From Azohydromonas lata NBRC 102462 (GTDB taxonomy: Bacteria; Pseudomonadota; Gammaproteobacteria; Burkholderiales; Burkholderiaceae_C), in the NCBI RefSeq assembly GCF_001571085.1, contig NZ_BCTC01000060.1:1-39222 (forward strand): 39,222 bases of DNA, written 5' to 3'. The translations under genes and the position numbers were made by a program. Of the stretch, positions 8,612-16,785 are shown one piece after another (position 1 is the first letter of the stretch; every line of letters begins with the position of its first letter). The notes under the pieces were generated by a model that worked only from the letters and a program-made list of their open reading frames with translations, did no database searches and was not told where the DNA came from.

Positions 8612-8627
8612 TTCAGCGATACCTGAA
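8612..8627. promoter_or_regulatory. Inverted repeat in divergent hydroxylase/LysR promoter region
   Basis: TTCAG-N6-CTGAA forms a perfect 5-bp inverted repeat within an AT-richer stretch of the 124-nt divergent region, 19 nt before the LysR start. LysR proteins commonly bind interrupted dyads in such positions and autoregulate. The spacing is not the canonical T-N11-A, so the site is only a candidate. Confidence 0.35.
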
Positions 8628-8645
8628 TCAGATCACTTACCCCAC

Positions 8646-9548
8646 ATGAAACTGCATGCACTGCGTGACTTCCTGGCCGTGGCTGAGCGAGGCGGACTGC
8701 GGGCGGCGGCCCGCCACCTGGGCCTGCCCCAGCCCGCCATCACGCGCAGCATCCAGGAGCTGGAAAAGGAGCTGGGCGTCCCGCTGTTCGAGCGTGGCGC
8801 AAAGGGCGTGCGCCTCACCCCCATGGGGGAAGTCTTCCTGCGCCGAGCCAACGCGGTGCGCAGCGAGTTGCAGAGGGCCAAGGAGGAGATTGACCAGTTG
8901 CGGGGCCAGGCGCACGGCACGGTGACGCTGTGCCTGTCCAGCGTGCCGCACCTGGCGCTGCTGCCCAGCGCATTGCAGGCCTTCCGCAGCCGTTTTCCGG
9001 GGGTAGAGCTGCACGTGATCGACGCCGTGTTTCCCAACGTCGATTCGGCCCTGGTGGAGGGCCGCATCGACTTCTACGTGGGTCCCATGCCGGCCAGGCT
9101 GCCGCCGGAGCTGCAAGGCGAGAAGCTCTTCGACAACACGCGCATCATCATGGGCCGCAAGGGCCACCCGCTGGCGCGTTCACGCAGCCTGCGCGACCTC
9201 GTCGACGCGGAGTGGATCACCACGTCCATCACGTACAAGGCCGAAGAGGAGCTCGGCCCGCTGTTCGCCGAGCACGGCCTGCCGCCGCCCCGGCTGGTGA
9301 TGCAGGCGCAGTCCTCACTGACCTTCCTGGTCACGATGGTCTATTCCGACCTGCTGATGATGGTGCCGGTGCAATGGGTGCAGTTTCCGCTGTGGCGTGA
9401 CGTGCTGCAGCAGATCCACGTCGAGGAGCCGCTGCCTGCGCCGCCCATCGGTATCGTGCAGCGCGCAGGCCTTCCGCTGACGCCGGCTGCCGAGTACTTC
9501 TGCGACATGGTGCGGCGCGCCAGCGCGCAGATCCAGCAGACCGCTTGA
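8646..9548 (+). CDS. LysR-family transcriptional regulator
   Basis: A 300-aa regulator. The N-terminal winged helix-turn-helix is clear: MKLHALRDFLAVAERGG, then AARHLGLPQPAITRSIQELE, up to about residue 60. A periplasmic-binding-like effector domain covers about residues 90-295. It is divergent from the aromatic hydroxylase operon (8521 to 3061), the classical arrangement for a LysR activator responding to a pathway intermediate. The ATG at 8646 fits the usual LysR N-terminus; the open frame further upstream runs into the promoter region. A hairpin with T residues follows the stop. Confidence 0.92.
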   Translation: MKLHALRDFLAVAERGGLRAAARHLGLPQPAITRSIQELEKELGVPLFERGAKGVRLTPMGEVFLRRANAVRSELQRAKEEIDQLRGQAHGTVTLCLSSVPHLALLPSALQAFRSRFPGVELHVIDAVFPNVDSALVEGRIDFYVGPMPARLPPELQGEKLFDNTRIIMGRKGHPLARSRSLRDLVDAEWITTSITYKAEEELGPLFAEHGLPPPRLVMQAQSSLTFLVTMVYSDLLMMVPVQWVQFPLWRDVLQQIHVEEPLPAPPIGIVQRAGLPLTPAAEYFCDMVRRASAQIQQTA

Positions 9549-9591
9549 TGGGCGCAAGGCATCTTGTCTGCCACGCAACCAGTTGCCGGCC

Positions 9592-9615
9592 AGGCCTGCG
9601 GGACACAGGCCTTTT
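9592..9615 (+). terminator. Rho-independent terminator after LysR gene
   Basis: AGGCCTG and CAGGCCT form a 7-bp stem with a 7-nt loop, followed on the plus strand by TTT. It lies in the 73-nt gap between the convergent LysR and TetR genes. Confidence 0.6.
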
Positions 9616-9621
9616 CACTTT

Positions 9622-10338
9622 TCACGTCGCGCCGTGAGATTTCCTTGTCGGCATGCGCTTGCTTGCCGCGGGCTGCTGCGCGGCACGGGCCTGGCGCAGC
9701 TTGCGCATGACCGCCGGCGCGCCGTGCAGGAACATGTCAACTTTCTGCTCGATACCGGCCCTGAGGTCCTCCGGCACTGGCAGACCGTAGACCCACTTGC
9801 GCACACCCAGGTAGAAAATGGCCGCGTGCAAGCTCCAGATCAATTCGACTTCAGCCTCCAGCTCCATCTCACTGCTGGGTTCGTCGATGTCAAACGCTGC
9901 CCGCACCTCGGCCAGGACTGGAAGGAAGATCTTGTTGCGCAACTTGTCCAGGTACTTGGTGTTGATGCCTTCGCGCGTGAGGCCCGAGAAAATGAAGATG
10001 CGGATCCACTCCTCGCGCAGGATGACTGACGCGTAGTCCAGGTAGAAGGCGTACAGGCGCTCGGTCAGGCGCACGCTTCGGTCGGCAATGAGTTTTTCCC
10101 AATCGCGCCGCCACTTGAAAACCTCGCTGTAGACCCGGTCAATCAACGCCTCCTTGCTCTCGAAGTAGCGATACAGCAAGGGTTGGGTCACGCCAAGTTC
10201 CTTGGCCAGCTCCCGCGTGCTGCCGGCGAAGCCGTAGCGCGTGAAATGCTCAATGGCCTTGGCGACGATCTGCTGCTCACGTTCTTCAGGCTGCAGGCGC
10301 TGCCTAGGTCGCGCGGGCTTGTCGGTCTTTGCATCCAT
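9622..10338 (-). CDS. TetR-family transcriptional regulator
   Basis: A 238-aa protein. After a basic N-terminus (KPARPRQRLQ) comes a TetR helix-turn-helix at about residues 20-65, with AIEHFTRYGFAGSTRELAKE and GVTQPLLYRYFESKEALID. The rest is a helical ligand domain of unrecognised type. The start at 10338 has AGGGG upstream; the longer frame to 10437 would run through the promoter. Its likely targets are its own gene and the VOC/FAD-monooxygenase/ActP group, because the motif GATAAATWGTAGGC occurs upstream of both. The ligand is unknown. Confidence 0.9.
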   Translation of the reverse strand: MDAKTDKPARPRQRLQPEEREQQIVAKAIEHFTRYGFAGSTRELAKELGVTQPLLYRYFESKEALIDRVYSEVFKWRRDWEKLIADRSVRLTERLYAFYLDYASVILREEWIRIFIFSGLTREGINTKYLDKLRNKIFLPVLAEVRAAFDIDEPSSEMELEAEVELIWSLHAAIFYLGVRKWVYGLPVPEDLRAGIEQKVDMFLHGAPAVMRKLRQARAAQQPAASKRMPTRKSHGAT

Positions 10339-10409
10339 GTCGGCCCCTCTTGGAATCCTGCCGTTGCTGCCTGCACAAGAATGCCTGTGCCGGGTGCTAA
10401 AGGTCAGTC

Positions 10410-10423
10410 GATAAATTGTAGGC
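10410..10423 (-). promoter_or_regulatory. Shared motif copy 1, upstream of tetR
   Basis: GATAAATTGTAGGC lies 72 nt upstream of the TetR start and matches a site at 14325 in 13 of 14 positions. Read on the minus strand it contains TACAAT, a good -10 box; a TTGATT -35 is only 15 nt away. It may be the core promoter, an operator overlapping it, or both. Confidence 0.45.
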
Positions 10424-10484
10424 TTGAAGCGTGGCAATCAACGGGGCGGGCTGCACGGCGAGGCCCATGGTGCCGGCACACCGT

Positions 10485-10521
10485 GGCGCCCCCGGAAGCT
10501 TTGCATGCGTCCGGGGGCGCC
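10485..10521 (-). terminator. Strong hairpin downstream of the actP-type gene
   Basis: GGCGCCCCCGGA and TCCGGGGGCGCC form a perfect 12-bp stem with a 13-nt loop, starting 12 nt after the symporter stop codon. No T run follows on the minus strand. Its position and strength still suggest a transcript end, or an mRNA-stabilising structure. Confidence 0.6.
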
Positions 10522-10532
10522 GTTCGCCTGGA

Positions 10533-12182
10533 TCAGGCTGGGTGTGAGGCCGCTGCCGCTTTCACGCCCAGCTCACTGACCACGAGCTGGCCGGCGTAGG
10601 CTCGCTGCTCATTGCTGGCGCGCTGCGACTTGTCCGTCACCGAGAACAGGTAGATGCCCGCGAATGCGATCAGCATCGAGAACAGCGCCGGGTATTCATA
10701 AGGGTAGATGGGCGCCGCGTGTCCAAGCACCTTGACCCAAACCGTCGGGCTCAGGATCGTCAGCGCCACGGCGCTCACCAGCCCCAGGCTGCCGCCGATC
10801 ACGGCGCCGCGCGTCGTCAGACCGCGCCAGTAGATGGACAGCAGGAGCACGGGGAAGTTGGAGCTTGCGGCAATCGAGAACGTCAGGCTCACGATGAAGG
10901 CGATGGTCTGGTGCTCGAACAGGATGCCCAGGATGATGGCCAGCACACCCAGCCCAACCGTCGCGGCTCTGGACACCAAAAGCTCCTCGCGCTCGGTGGC
11001 CGTACCGCGGCGCAGCACGTTGACATAGAGGTCGTGCGAGACGGCCGATGAACCGGCCAGCGTGAGCCCGGCCACGACCGCGAGGATGGTGGAGAACGCC
11101 ACCGCGCAGATGAAGCCCAGGAAGAGATTGCCCCCTACCGCATGGGCCAGGTGCACCGCGACCATGTTGACGCCTCCAATGATGGCGCCCTGCCCGCCTT
11201 GGTAGCGCGGATCGCTGGCGACCAGCGCGATGGTGCCGAAACCGATGATGATGATCAGCGCATAACTGAAGCCCACGATGCCGGTGGCGTACAGGATGCT
11301 CTTTCGCGCGGCCTGGACGTTGCCCACGGTGAAGAAGCGCATGAGGATGTGCGGCAGGCCGGCGGTACCGAAGATCAGCGCCATGCCCAGCGAAACCGCC
11401 GAGACCGGGTCGGAGACAAGGCCACCCGGGCGCATGATGGCGTCGTGCAACTGGTGCGTTGCCACCGCTTGGGTGAACAGCGCATTGAGGCTGAAGCCGA
11501 AGCGCTGCATCACCATGTACGCCATGAATACTGCACCGGTGAGCAGCAGCCCGGCCTTGATGATCTGTATCCAGGTCGTCGCCAGCATGCCGCCGAAGAA
11601 GACGTAGATCATCATCAGCAGGCCCACCAGAACCACGGCCGTCGTGTAGTTCAAGCCGAACAGCAACTCCACCAGCTTGCCGGCGCCCACCATCTGCGAA
11701 ACCAGATAGAGCAGCACGATCACGATGGAGCTCGATGCCGAGAAGGTGCGGATAGGCTTGCGCTGCAACCGGTAGGAGACCACGTCGGCCAGCGTATAGC
11801 GGCCCAGGTTGCGCAGCGGCTCGGCAATCAGGAACAGGATGATCGGCCAACTGGCGAGGAAGCCGATCGAGTAGATCAGGCCATCGTAGCCACTGGTGAA
11901 CACCAGCGCCGAGATGCCCAGCAGCGATGCCGCCGACATGTAATCGCCGGCGATGGCCCAGCCGTTCTGCAGGGCCGTGATCTTGCCGCCGGCCGCGTAG
12001 TGGTCCTCCACGCTGTTGTTGCGGCGGGCCGCCCAGCGGGTGATGAACAGCGTGGCCAGGACGAACACGGCAAACATGCCGATGGCCGTGAGGTTGAGGC
12101 CTTGTCCGACCGCCGAGCCGGCCGCCAGCACGGGCAGCGGCAGCGCAAGCGAACCCAGGAGCGCGAGAACAGCGGGCTTCAT
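10533..12182 (-). CDS. actP: Sodium:solute symporter, ActP (cation/acetate symporter) type
   Basis: A 549-aa protein of the SSS family with a signal-like N-terminus and about 13 hydrophobic segments. Family landmarks include [20 protein letters not shown] near residue 55, then [11 protein letters not shown], and a late [13 protein letters not shown]. ActP members import acetate, glycolate or short carboxylates with a cation. The ATG overlaps the stop of the preceding DUF485 gene (ATGA), the arrangement of yjcH-actP. No acetyl-CoA synthetase lies nearby; instead it follows an aromatic monooxygenase, so it may carry the acid substrate of that pathway. The symbol reflects the family, not a proven substrate. 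Confidence 0.85.
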   Translation of the reverse strand: MKPAVLALLGSLALPLPVLAAGSAVGQGLNLTAIGMFAVFVLATLFITRWAARRNNSVEDHYAAGGKITALQNGWAIAGDYMSAASLLGISALVFTSGYDGLIYSIGFLASWPIILFLIAEPLRNLGRYTLADVVSYRLQRKPIRTFSASSSIVIVLLYLVSQMVGAGKLVELLFGLNYTTAVVLVGLLMMIYVFFGGMLATTWIQIIKAGLLLTGAVFMAYMVMQRFGFSLNALFTQAVATHQLHDAIMRPGGLVSDPVSAVSLGMALIFGTAGLPHILMRFFTVGNVQAARKSILYATGIVGFSYALIIIIGFGTIALVASDPRYQGGQGAIIGGVNMVAVHLAHAVGGNLFLGFICAVAFSTILAVVAGLTLAGSSAVSHDLYVNVLRRGTATEREELLVSRAATVGLGVLAIILGILFEHQTIAFIVSLTFSIAASSNFPVLLLSIYWRGLTTRGAVIGGSLGLVSAVALTILSPTVWVKVLGHAAPIYPYEYPALFSMLIAFAGIYLFSVTDKSQRASNEQRAYAGQLVVSELGVKAAAASHPA

Positions 12183-12532
12183 TGACCGTCTCCCTGGCGC
12201 AGGTCGTGAATCATGGCGTCGTAGACCGCGTTGGCCCGGTGCACGTAGATCGCGACGAGGCCGAAGGTGAAGGCGAACATGCCAAAGCCGATCGGGATGC
12301 CCACCGTCATGGGTTGCGATTCCACGAGCCGCGCGCCCAGCAGGTCCGGCCGGTAGGCGAGCGTGAGGATGTAGCCGAAGTAGACGCCCAGCATCAGGAC
12401 GGTCAGTCCCCAGACGAAGCGCCGGCGGCTGCTCAACAGCAGATGAAAGCGCGGGTCCTTGCCGAGCGCCTCGCAAGTGGGGTCGGCGGCGGCCTTGGGC
12501 CATGAGGCCACCAGCGCAGCAGTGTGTTCCAT
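12179..12532 (-). CDS. DUF485 inner-membrane protein, symporter partner
   Basis: A 117-aa protein with two membrane segments (about residues 40-60, [18 protein letters not shown], and 78-98, [20 protein letters not shown]) and a [16 protein letters not shown] block before the first. This is the DUF485 (YjcH) family, which is almost always encoded directly before ActP-type symporters, as here with a 4-nt overlap. Its role is not established; an accessory subunit of the symporter is usually assumed. Confidence 0.88.
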   Translation of the reverse strand: MEHTAALVASWPKAAADPTCEALGKDPRFHLLLSSRRRFVWGLTVLMLGVYFGYILTLAYRPDLLGARLVESQPMTVGIPIGFGMFAFTFGLVAIYVHRANAVYDAMIHDLRQGDGQ

Positions 12533-12557
12533 GAGGTCTCTCCTGGTAGCGGTCCAC

Positions 12558-12577
12558 GGCGGCAGCTTGCTGCCGCC
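12558..12577 (-). terminator. Perfect hairpin between FAD monooxygenase and DUF485 genes
   Basis: GGCGGCAGC-TT-GCTGCCGCC is a perfect 9-bp inverted repeat in the 58-nt gap between two co-oriented genes. It may partly terminate transcription or set the ratio of enzyme to transporter; no T run is present. Confidence 0.4.
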
Positions 12578-12590
12578 ATGGCGTGCGGAT

Positions 12591-13808
12591 TCAGCTGAAG
12601 ATGCGAGCGACGGCGGTTTCCCGCATCACGGCTTCCGGCGTGCGATAGCGCTCAGCCATCTGCCGCTCGCTGTCGTTTCGCAGTTGCGCCTGCATGTAAG
12701 CGCCGAGATGGCGGGCGTGCCGCACGATGGCTGCGCCCGTGGGCGTGCGGTCGTCGCTGTAGCGCTGCAGGGCCGCCGGCACATCGATGCAGGCCTCAAG
12801 AGCCCTGGTGAGCGCCAGCGCGTCGCTGGCGGCCTTGGTCACGCCCATGCCGCAATGGGGCCGTGCCACGAAGGCGGCATCGCCCAGCAGCGCGACGCGG
12901 CCGAATGCCAGCCTGGAGCTTTCCAGATCGAAGATGGGCTGAAAGAAGAGGCTCTCGGTCTTTTGCACCACTTCCGCGAACTGCGGTGCGAGCACCTGCC
13001 CTGCCGCGCTGCGCGCGCCTTCAAGGATTTCGGGCCGGATATGTGGCGGCGGTATGCCGTCCAGCCAGACCTTGCCCGATGCGTCGGTCACCATGTCGCG
13101 CAGCGTGGTGGCCTGTGCTGCAGGCCGGTACCAGACGAAGTTGAAGCGACGCTTGCCGGGCTCGAAAGCGTTGCCCTTGCCTGCGACCGGGTAGGCAATC
13201 ATCTGCTCTTGCGGTGGCAGACCAAAGGCAAAGTACGGAAACAACTCCTTGAGCGTGCGCTCGCTCAACGCCGATTCCTCGACCAGCCCGCGCCATGCGA
13301 TGTAGCCCGCGTACGCGGGCCGCGCTTGCGGCAGCAGCATCTGCCGCACCGTGGAGCGGATACCGTCGGCGGCCACCAGCAAATCGGCCCGCGCGTGGTG
13401 GCCGTTCTTGAAGCACGCCGTGACGCCGTCGCCGTCCTGCTTCAGCGATTCGAGCTGCGAGCCGTTGTGGTAGCGCTCACGCGGAAACGCCTCCTTGAGC
13501 ACGTGGTACAGGCGGCCCCATGCGGTGAGTATCTGGGGCATGGCACGGCGCCCGGCGACACTGCCGTCGCTGTCCAGCGTCACTCGTTCCTTCACCGCCA
13601 CGCCTATGGTTTCGTCCACGGTGACGCCGGCCATTGCCAGCGCATCCATCAGCTCCTGGTGTGTGACGATGCCTGCGCCGCGTCCTTCGAGCTCCTCGGC
13701 CACGCGCTCGTAGACCTCCACGTCCCAGCCCGCGCGGTGCAGCAGGTTGGCGGCAAACAGCCCTCCAAGCGAACCGCCGATGATGACTGCCTTGCGTCGT
13801 GTTTCCAT
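12591..13808 (-). CDS. FAD-dependent monooxygenase, 2,6-dihydroxypyridine-hydroxylase-like
   Basis: A 405-aa group A flavin monooxygenase with the dinucleotide motif GGSLGG (residues 11-16) in an N-terminus resembling 2,6-dihydroxypyridine 3-monooxygenase. The DG motif is in LLVAADGIRSTVRQM, and the GD motif is in VALLGDAAFVARPHCGMG. It should hydroxylate an aromatic or N-heteroaromatic ring with NAD(P)H and O2. It lies 27 nt after the VOC gene and before the DUF485/ActP pair, so enzyme and transporter seem to form one catabolic unit. The pyridine assignment is a resemblance only; other hydroxy-aromatic acids are possible. Confidence 0.85.
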   Translation of the reverse strand: METRRKAVIIGGSLGGLFAANLLHRAGWDVEVYERVAEELEGRGAGIVTHQELMDALAMAGVTVDETIGVAVKERVTLDSDGSVAGRRAMPQILTAWGRLYHVLKEAFPRERYHNGSQLESLKQDGDGVTACFKNGHHARADLLVAADGIRSTVRQMLLPQARPAYAGYIAWRGLVEESALSERTLKELFPYFAFGLPPQEQMIAYPVAGKGNAFEPGKRRFNFVWYRPAAQATTLRDMVTDASGKVWLDGIPPPHIRPEILEGARSAAGQVLAPQFAEVVQKTESLFFQPIFDLESSRLAFGRVALLGDAAFVARPHCGMGVTKAASDALALTRALEACIDVPAALQRYSDDRTPTGAAIVRHARHLGAYMQAQLRNDSERQMAERYRTPEAVMRETAVARIFS

Positions 13809-13835
13809 GCTTGTCTCCTGTGGTGCCTTGTGGGC

Positions 13836-14291
13836 TCAGTGCTGAGCTTCCTGTAGGGCCCGCGCTTCGTCGGCGGGAAAGTTCAGTTCGATCGTGATGC
13901 CGGAGGGGTCCTCCACAAACACTTGGTGCAAGCCCAGGCCGGGGACGGTTCGCTCCCGGTACGGCAGCGCGGCGCCATCGAGCCGCATGCGCATCGTGCG
14001 CAGGTCGGTGGCAAGAAAAGCCAAGTGGTCCACCGCGGCGCTGCCATGCAGTGAGGCGCTGGCCTTGTCGCCCAAGTACTGCGCCAGTCCCTGTGGATCG
14101 CTTTCGTCGATGCCGATGATGTGAACCACGCCAAACTCGGCTTCATCTCCGCCGAGGTAAAGCCACAGGCCCGGGAAGTTGAAAGGGGGCCGGTACCCCG
14201 CCTTGAAGCCGAGGATTTCGGTGTAGAAGCGGCGTGACGCTTCGATGGAGGCGGTGCGGACCGAGAAGTGGGCCAGCTTGCTGACGGGCAT
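13836..14291 (-). CDS. VOC-family metalloenzyme (glyoxalase/dioxygenase-like)
   Basis: A 151-aa protein with two beta-alpha-beta3 modules. Candidate metal ligands are H8 in KLAHFSV, H57 in VVHIIG, H89 in AVDHLAF and E135 in ITIELNF, the pattern of metal-binding VOC enzymes such as glyoxalase I, epimerases and single-unit extradiol dioxygenases. As first gene of the group with the FAD monooxygenase it could cleave or isomerise the hydroxylated product. A motif shared with the tetR promoter lies 34 nt upstream. The exact chemistry is not predictable. Confidence 0.82.
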   Translation of the reverse strand: MPVSKLAHFSVRTASIEASRRFYTEILGFKAGYRPPFNFPGLWLYLGGDEAEFGVVHIIGIDESDPQGLAQYLGDKASASLHGSAAVDHLAFLATDLRTMRMRLDGAALPYRERTVPGLGLHQVFVEDPSGITIELNFPADEARALQEAQH

Positions 14292-14324
14292 GGATGTCTC
14301 CTGACGCGCAATAAGTTATCGATG

Positions 14325-14338
14325 GATAAATAGTAGGC
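14325..14338 (-). promoter_or_regulatory. Shared motif copy 2, upstream of the VOC operon, with dyad
   Basis: GATAAATAGTAGGC is the partner of the site at 10410. On the minus strand it contains a -10-like TACTAT (14330-14335), with TTGCCG (14353-14358) 17 nt upstream as a -35. Overlapping it is a perfect dyad TTATC-N4-GATAA (14316-14329), placed where a TetR repressor would block this promoter. Confidence 0.5.
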
Positions 14339-14386
14339 CGTCAAATCTCAAGCGGCAAGCCGGCATGCCGCGTGAAGGGATATGCC

Positions 14387-14407
14387 GGCAGGGCCTTGGC
14401 CCCTGCC
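14387..14407 (-). terminator. Hairpin downstream of suyZ
   Basis: GGCAGGGCC-TT-GGCCCCTGCC forms a 9-bp stem with one bulged C, 79 nt after the suyZ stop and before the VOC promoter. It is a plausible transcript end for suyRZ; no T run is seen. Confidence 0.4.
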
Positions 14408-14485
14408 CATGCCCCTGCCCGTTACCGGGGAGCGGGTCGTGACGCGCAGGAAGAAGAAGGCAGCGCCATCGGCATCACGGCTACG

Positions 14486-15574
14486 TCAAGCGAAGTGGAT
14501 GGCAGCCAGCACGAAGCCGGCCATCCAAAGCGTCTCCACCAGCAGCAGCACGAATGGGCGCCAGCCGGCCCTGGCAAGCTCGCCAAACGACGTCTTCATG
14601 CCCAGCGCGGCAATGGCCATGACCAGGCAGCCGCGCGAGAGCTGGCCCAAGGCATCCTGCGCTTGCGGCGGCACCGCTCCAAGCGAGTTGATCACCACCA
14701 TGGCCATGAACAGGTAGAGGAACCAGGGCACCAGGGAAGCCTTGCGCGTGCCGGCGGCATGGGCGTCCGCGCCAGCTTGGGCGGACTTGCGGAACGAAGC
14801 CGACACCACGATCACGACCAGCGACAGCATGGCCACGCGAAACAGCTTGACTATGGTTGCGTAGTCGCCCGTCTCCTGGCCCAGCATGTAGCCTGCGCCC
14901 ACCACCTGGGCCACGTCGTGAATGGTGCCGCCAATGAAAAGCCCCGCCAGCTGCGGGTCGAGATGTAGCGCACGGGCCACCAGCGGGTACAGGATCATCG
15001 CAAGCGTGGACAGCGCCGTGACGCAGACCACCACGAGCAGCGTGAAGCGCTCGTGTTCCTTGTCGCGCGGCAGCACGGCCGAGATCGCCAGCGCAGCCGA
15101 GGCGCCGCAGATGGCCGTGGCGCCGCCCGCGAGCACGCCCTGGCTTGAGCTCATGCCCATCCTGCGTGCAAGCCAGACGCCCAGCGCCATGGTGGTGACG
15201 ACCGCGGCAACGACGGTCAGTGCCGTGGTCCAGCCCAGTCCGGCGATCTGTGCAGCCGTGATGCGTGCGCCCAGGAGGCCGACACCCAGGCGAAGCAGCG
15301 TGCGCGAGCACAGCTCTATGCCGGGCCGGGTGCGGCTTTCGTGGCTGAGATAGTTGAAGCACACGCCCATCAGCAGCGCGTACAGCAACTGAGGGCCACC
15401 GTGCAGCGTGGACACGAAGGTGGCCGCCAGCGCGATGACGGCGCTCAGCAAGGTGCCGGGCAGATGTGCCTGCAACCAGCCGGCAGGGCGGGAGGTGCTC
15501 GTGGCCTTGCCCGGCGCGGACAAGGTCGCCACGGACAAGGGTTCACCGGAAGCGGGGGGTGTCGGTGACGTCAT
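14486..15574 (-). CDS. suyZ: Putative sulfate/sulfite exporter (YeiH/PSE family), SuyZ-like
   Basis: A 362-aa membrane protein with about ten hydrophobic segments and the family blocks GVLAGGATAICGASAALA and GLFIGGTIHDVAQVVGAG. This is the YeiH/putative sulfate exporter family, which includes SuyZ of Paracoccus cysteate/sulfolactate utilisation. Its start overlaps the stop of suyR (ATGA), and suyAB lie on the other side of the regulator, so the natural role is to expel the sulfite or sulfate left after desulfonation. Many YeiH proteins elsewhere have no proven substrate, so the function rests on context. Confidence 0.85.
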   Translation of the reverse strand: MTSPTPPASGEPLSVATLSAPGKATSTSRPAGWLQAHLPGTLLSAVIALAATFVSTLHGGPQLLYALLMGVCFNYLSHESRTRPGIELCSRTLLRLGVGLLGARITAAQIAGLGWTTALTVVAAVVTTMALGVWLARRMGMSSSQGVLAGGATAICGASAALAISAVLPRDKEHERFTLLVVVCVTALSTLAMILYPLVARALHLDPQLAGLFIGGTIHDVAQVVGAGYMLGQETGDYATIVKLFRVAMLSLVVIVVSASFRKSAQAGADAHAAGTRKASLVPWFLYLFMAMVVINSLGAVPPQAQDALGQLSRGCLVMAIAALGMKTSFGELARAGWRPFVLLLVETLWMAGFVLAAIHFA

Positions 15575-16389
15575 GTTGGGCGCGACAGCAGGTTGACGTA
15601 GTCGTGATGGGCCGTATTGACCGCCGAGACGCGATACTCCACGGGCTTGTCGCCAAACGTCAGCGCGGTGCGGTGAACCTGCAGCAGCGGCGTGCCCTCC
15701 GACACGCCGAGCACACGCGAGTTGCCGCGATCGGCCAGGACGGCCCGCAGCCGCTCGGCCGCCCGCACCACGGTGATGCCGAACGCCGATTGGTAGAGCT
15801 GGTAGATCGTCCCGTCGCGCTCTGCAAAGCGCTTCTCGGTGAGCCCCTTGAAGTTCACGGCCGGCAGCACGATGCGGTCGTGCACCACCGGGCGGCGTTG
15901 CAGCAGCAGCCGGTTCTCGATCTCGATCACCGGCTCGCCCATCCTGATGCCCAGGGCCACGGCAGCGTCCTCCTCGGCGCGGCCACGCCTGAAGCCGGCC
16001 AGCTCCACCAGGGGCACTTCCTTGAGGCCGTCACTGCGCTCAACGTGGAAGAACTGGAACAGGAAACGAGCCTGGTCGTGGGTTGCAACAAAGGTTCCCC
16101 GGCCCTGGCGACGCACAAGGATGTGTTCGGCCACCAGTTCGTCCACGGCCTTGCGCAACGTGCCTATGGACACGCCGAACGAGGCGGCCAGTTCGGTCTC
16201 GCTGGCCAGTGCCTGGCCGGGCGGGCACTGGCCGGCCTCTATGGCCTGCAGCAGCCTGCGCTTGACGGCGCGGTACAGCGGCATGCCCAGGCCGCCTGGG
16301 TCCACGGGTTCGAACATCGGCTGGGCCCGCCCGCGAGCGGAATGAGTGATGAGCTGGTCCATGGGATGGACTGTTGGCGGCTTCTTCAT
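15571..16389 (-). CDS. suyR: GntR/HutC-family regulator of sulfolactate genes
   Basis: A 272-aa protein. A GntR winged helix is seen at about residues 35-100, with MPLYRAVKRRLLQAIEAGQ, ASETELAASFGVSIGTLRKA and VRRQGRGTFVA. It is followed by a UTRA ligand domain (HutC subgroup) with HDRIVLPAVNFKGL and PVEYRVSAVN. It is divergent from suyAB and translationally coupled to suyZ, so it should control this module in response to sulfolactate or a metabolite. The start is uncertain: 16389 has no good ribosome site and lies 9 nt from the presumed operator. 16362 is an alternative that keeps the DNA-binding domain intact. Confidence 0.85.
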   Translation of the reverse strand: MKKPPTVHPMDQLITHSARGRAQPMFEPVDPGGLGMPLYRAVKRRLLQAIEAGQCPPGQALASETELAASFGVSIGTLRKAVDELVAEHILVRRQGRGTFVATHDQARFLFQFFHVERSDGLKEVPLVELAGFRRGRAEEDAAVALGIRMGEPVIEIENRLLLQRRPVVHDRIVLPAVNFKGLTEKRFAERDGTIYQLYQSAFGITVVRAAERLRAVLADRGNSRVLGVSEGTPLLQVHRTALTFGDKPVEYRVSAVNTAHHDYVNLLSRPT

Positions 16390-16398
16390 TTCATGCAA

Positions 16399-16412
16399 GT
16401 CATCTATATGAC
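16399..16412. promoter_or_regulatory. Probable SuyR operator
   Basis: GTCAT-CTAT-ATGAC is a perfect 5-bp dyad with a 4-nt centre in the suyR/suyA divergent region. HutC-type regulators bind short GT/AC-ended dyads of this kind. It sits directly upstream of the suyA -35 box and within the suyR leader, suited to control both directions. Confidence 0.6.
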
Positions 16413-16416
16413 CTGT

Positions 16417-16446
16417 TTGACCGTCGGAAAACGCAAAGCCTAGAGT
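16417..16446 (+). promoter_or_regulatory. Candidate sigma-70 promoter for suyAB
   Basis: TTGACC (16417-16422) and TAGAGT (16441-16446) are spaced by 18 nt, 37 nt ahead of the suyA ATG, with the SuyR dyad just upstream. Confidence 0.5.
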
Positions 16447-16483
16447 GAGCTCCATCCCAACACCCGACGAAGGGGACAAACCG

Positions 16484-16765
16484 ATGATTCATTTCGTGTT
16501 GCACGACGCCAAGGACACCGTTGCGGTCGTCGTGGTTGAAGGCGTCAAGGCGGGCACCGAGCTGTCCGGCTGGATCATGGATGAGAACAAGTCCACTTCC
16601 GTGATGGCGAGGCAGGACATTCCCATCGGCCACAAGGTGGCGCTCGTGGACATGCAGCCCGGCGACACCGTCTGGAAGTACGGCATCGACATGGGCAAGG
16701 TCGTGGCGCCCATCAAGGCGGGCGAACACGCCCACGTGCAAAACATCAAGACCAAGCGCTGGTAA
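16484..16765 (+). CDS. suyA: (2R)-sulfolactate sulfo-lyase, small subunit SuyA
   Basis: A 93-aa SAF-domain protein beginning [20 protein letters not shown] and ending [11 protein letters not shown], as in SuyA and the N-terminal part of UxaA-type sugar-acid dehydratases. With SuyB it splits 3-sulfolactate to pyruvate and sulfite, an iron-dependent reaction in the cytoplasm. A GTG at 16445 would extend it but overlaps the presumed -10 box. AGGGGA precedes the chosen ATG. It is followed by suyB after 20 nt. Other substrates of the altronate/galactarate dehydratase family are made unlikely by the suyZ-slcC-comC context. Confidence 0.88.
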   Translation: MIHFVLHDAKDTVAVVVVEGVKAGTELSGWIMDENKSTSVMARQDIPIGHKVALVDMQPGDTVWKYGIDMGKVVAPIKAGEHAHVQNIKTKRW

Positions 16766-16785
16766 ACCCAAGAGGAGAACTGAAA

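Noticed and set aside
10485-10521. The 12-bp perfect stem as an insertion-element end or attachment site
   Set aside because: No transposase, second copy or target duplication is near; its position right after a stop codon fits a transcript end better.
16445-16483. A GTG start giving SuyA a 13-residue extension
   Set aside because: It would overlap the presumed -10 box, and the extension is not like the family N-terminus; the ATG at 16484 has a ribosome site.
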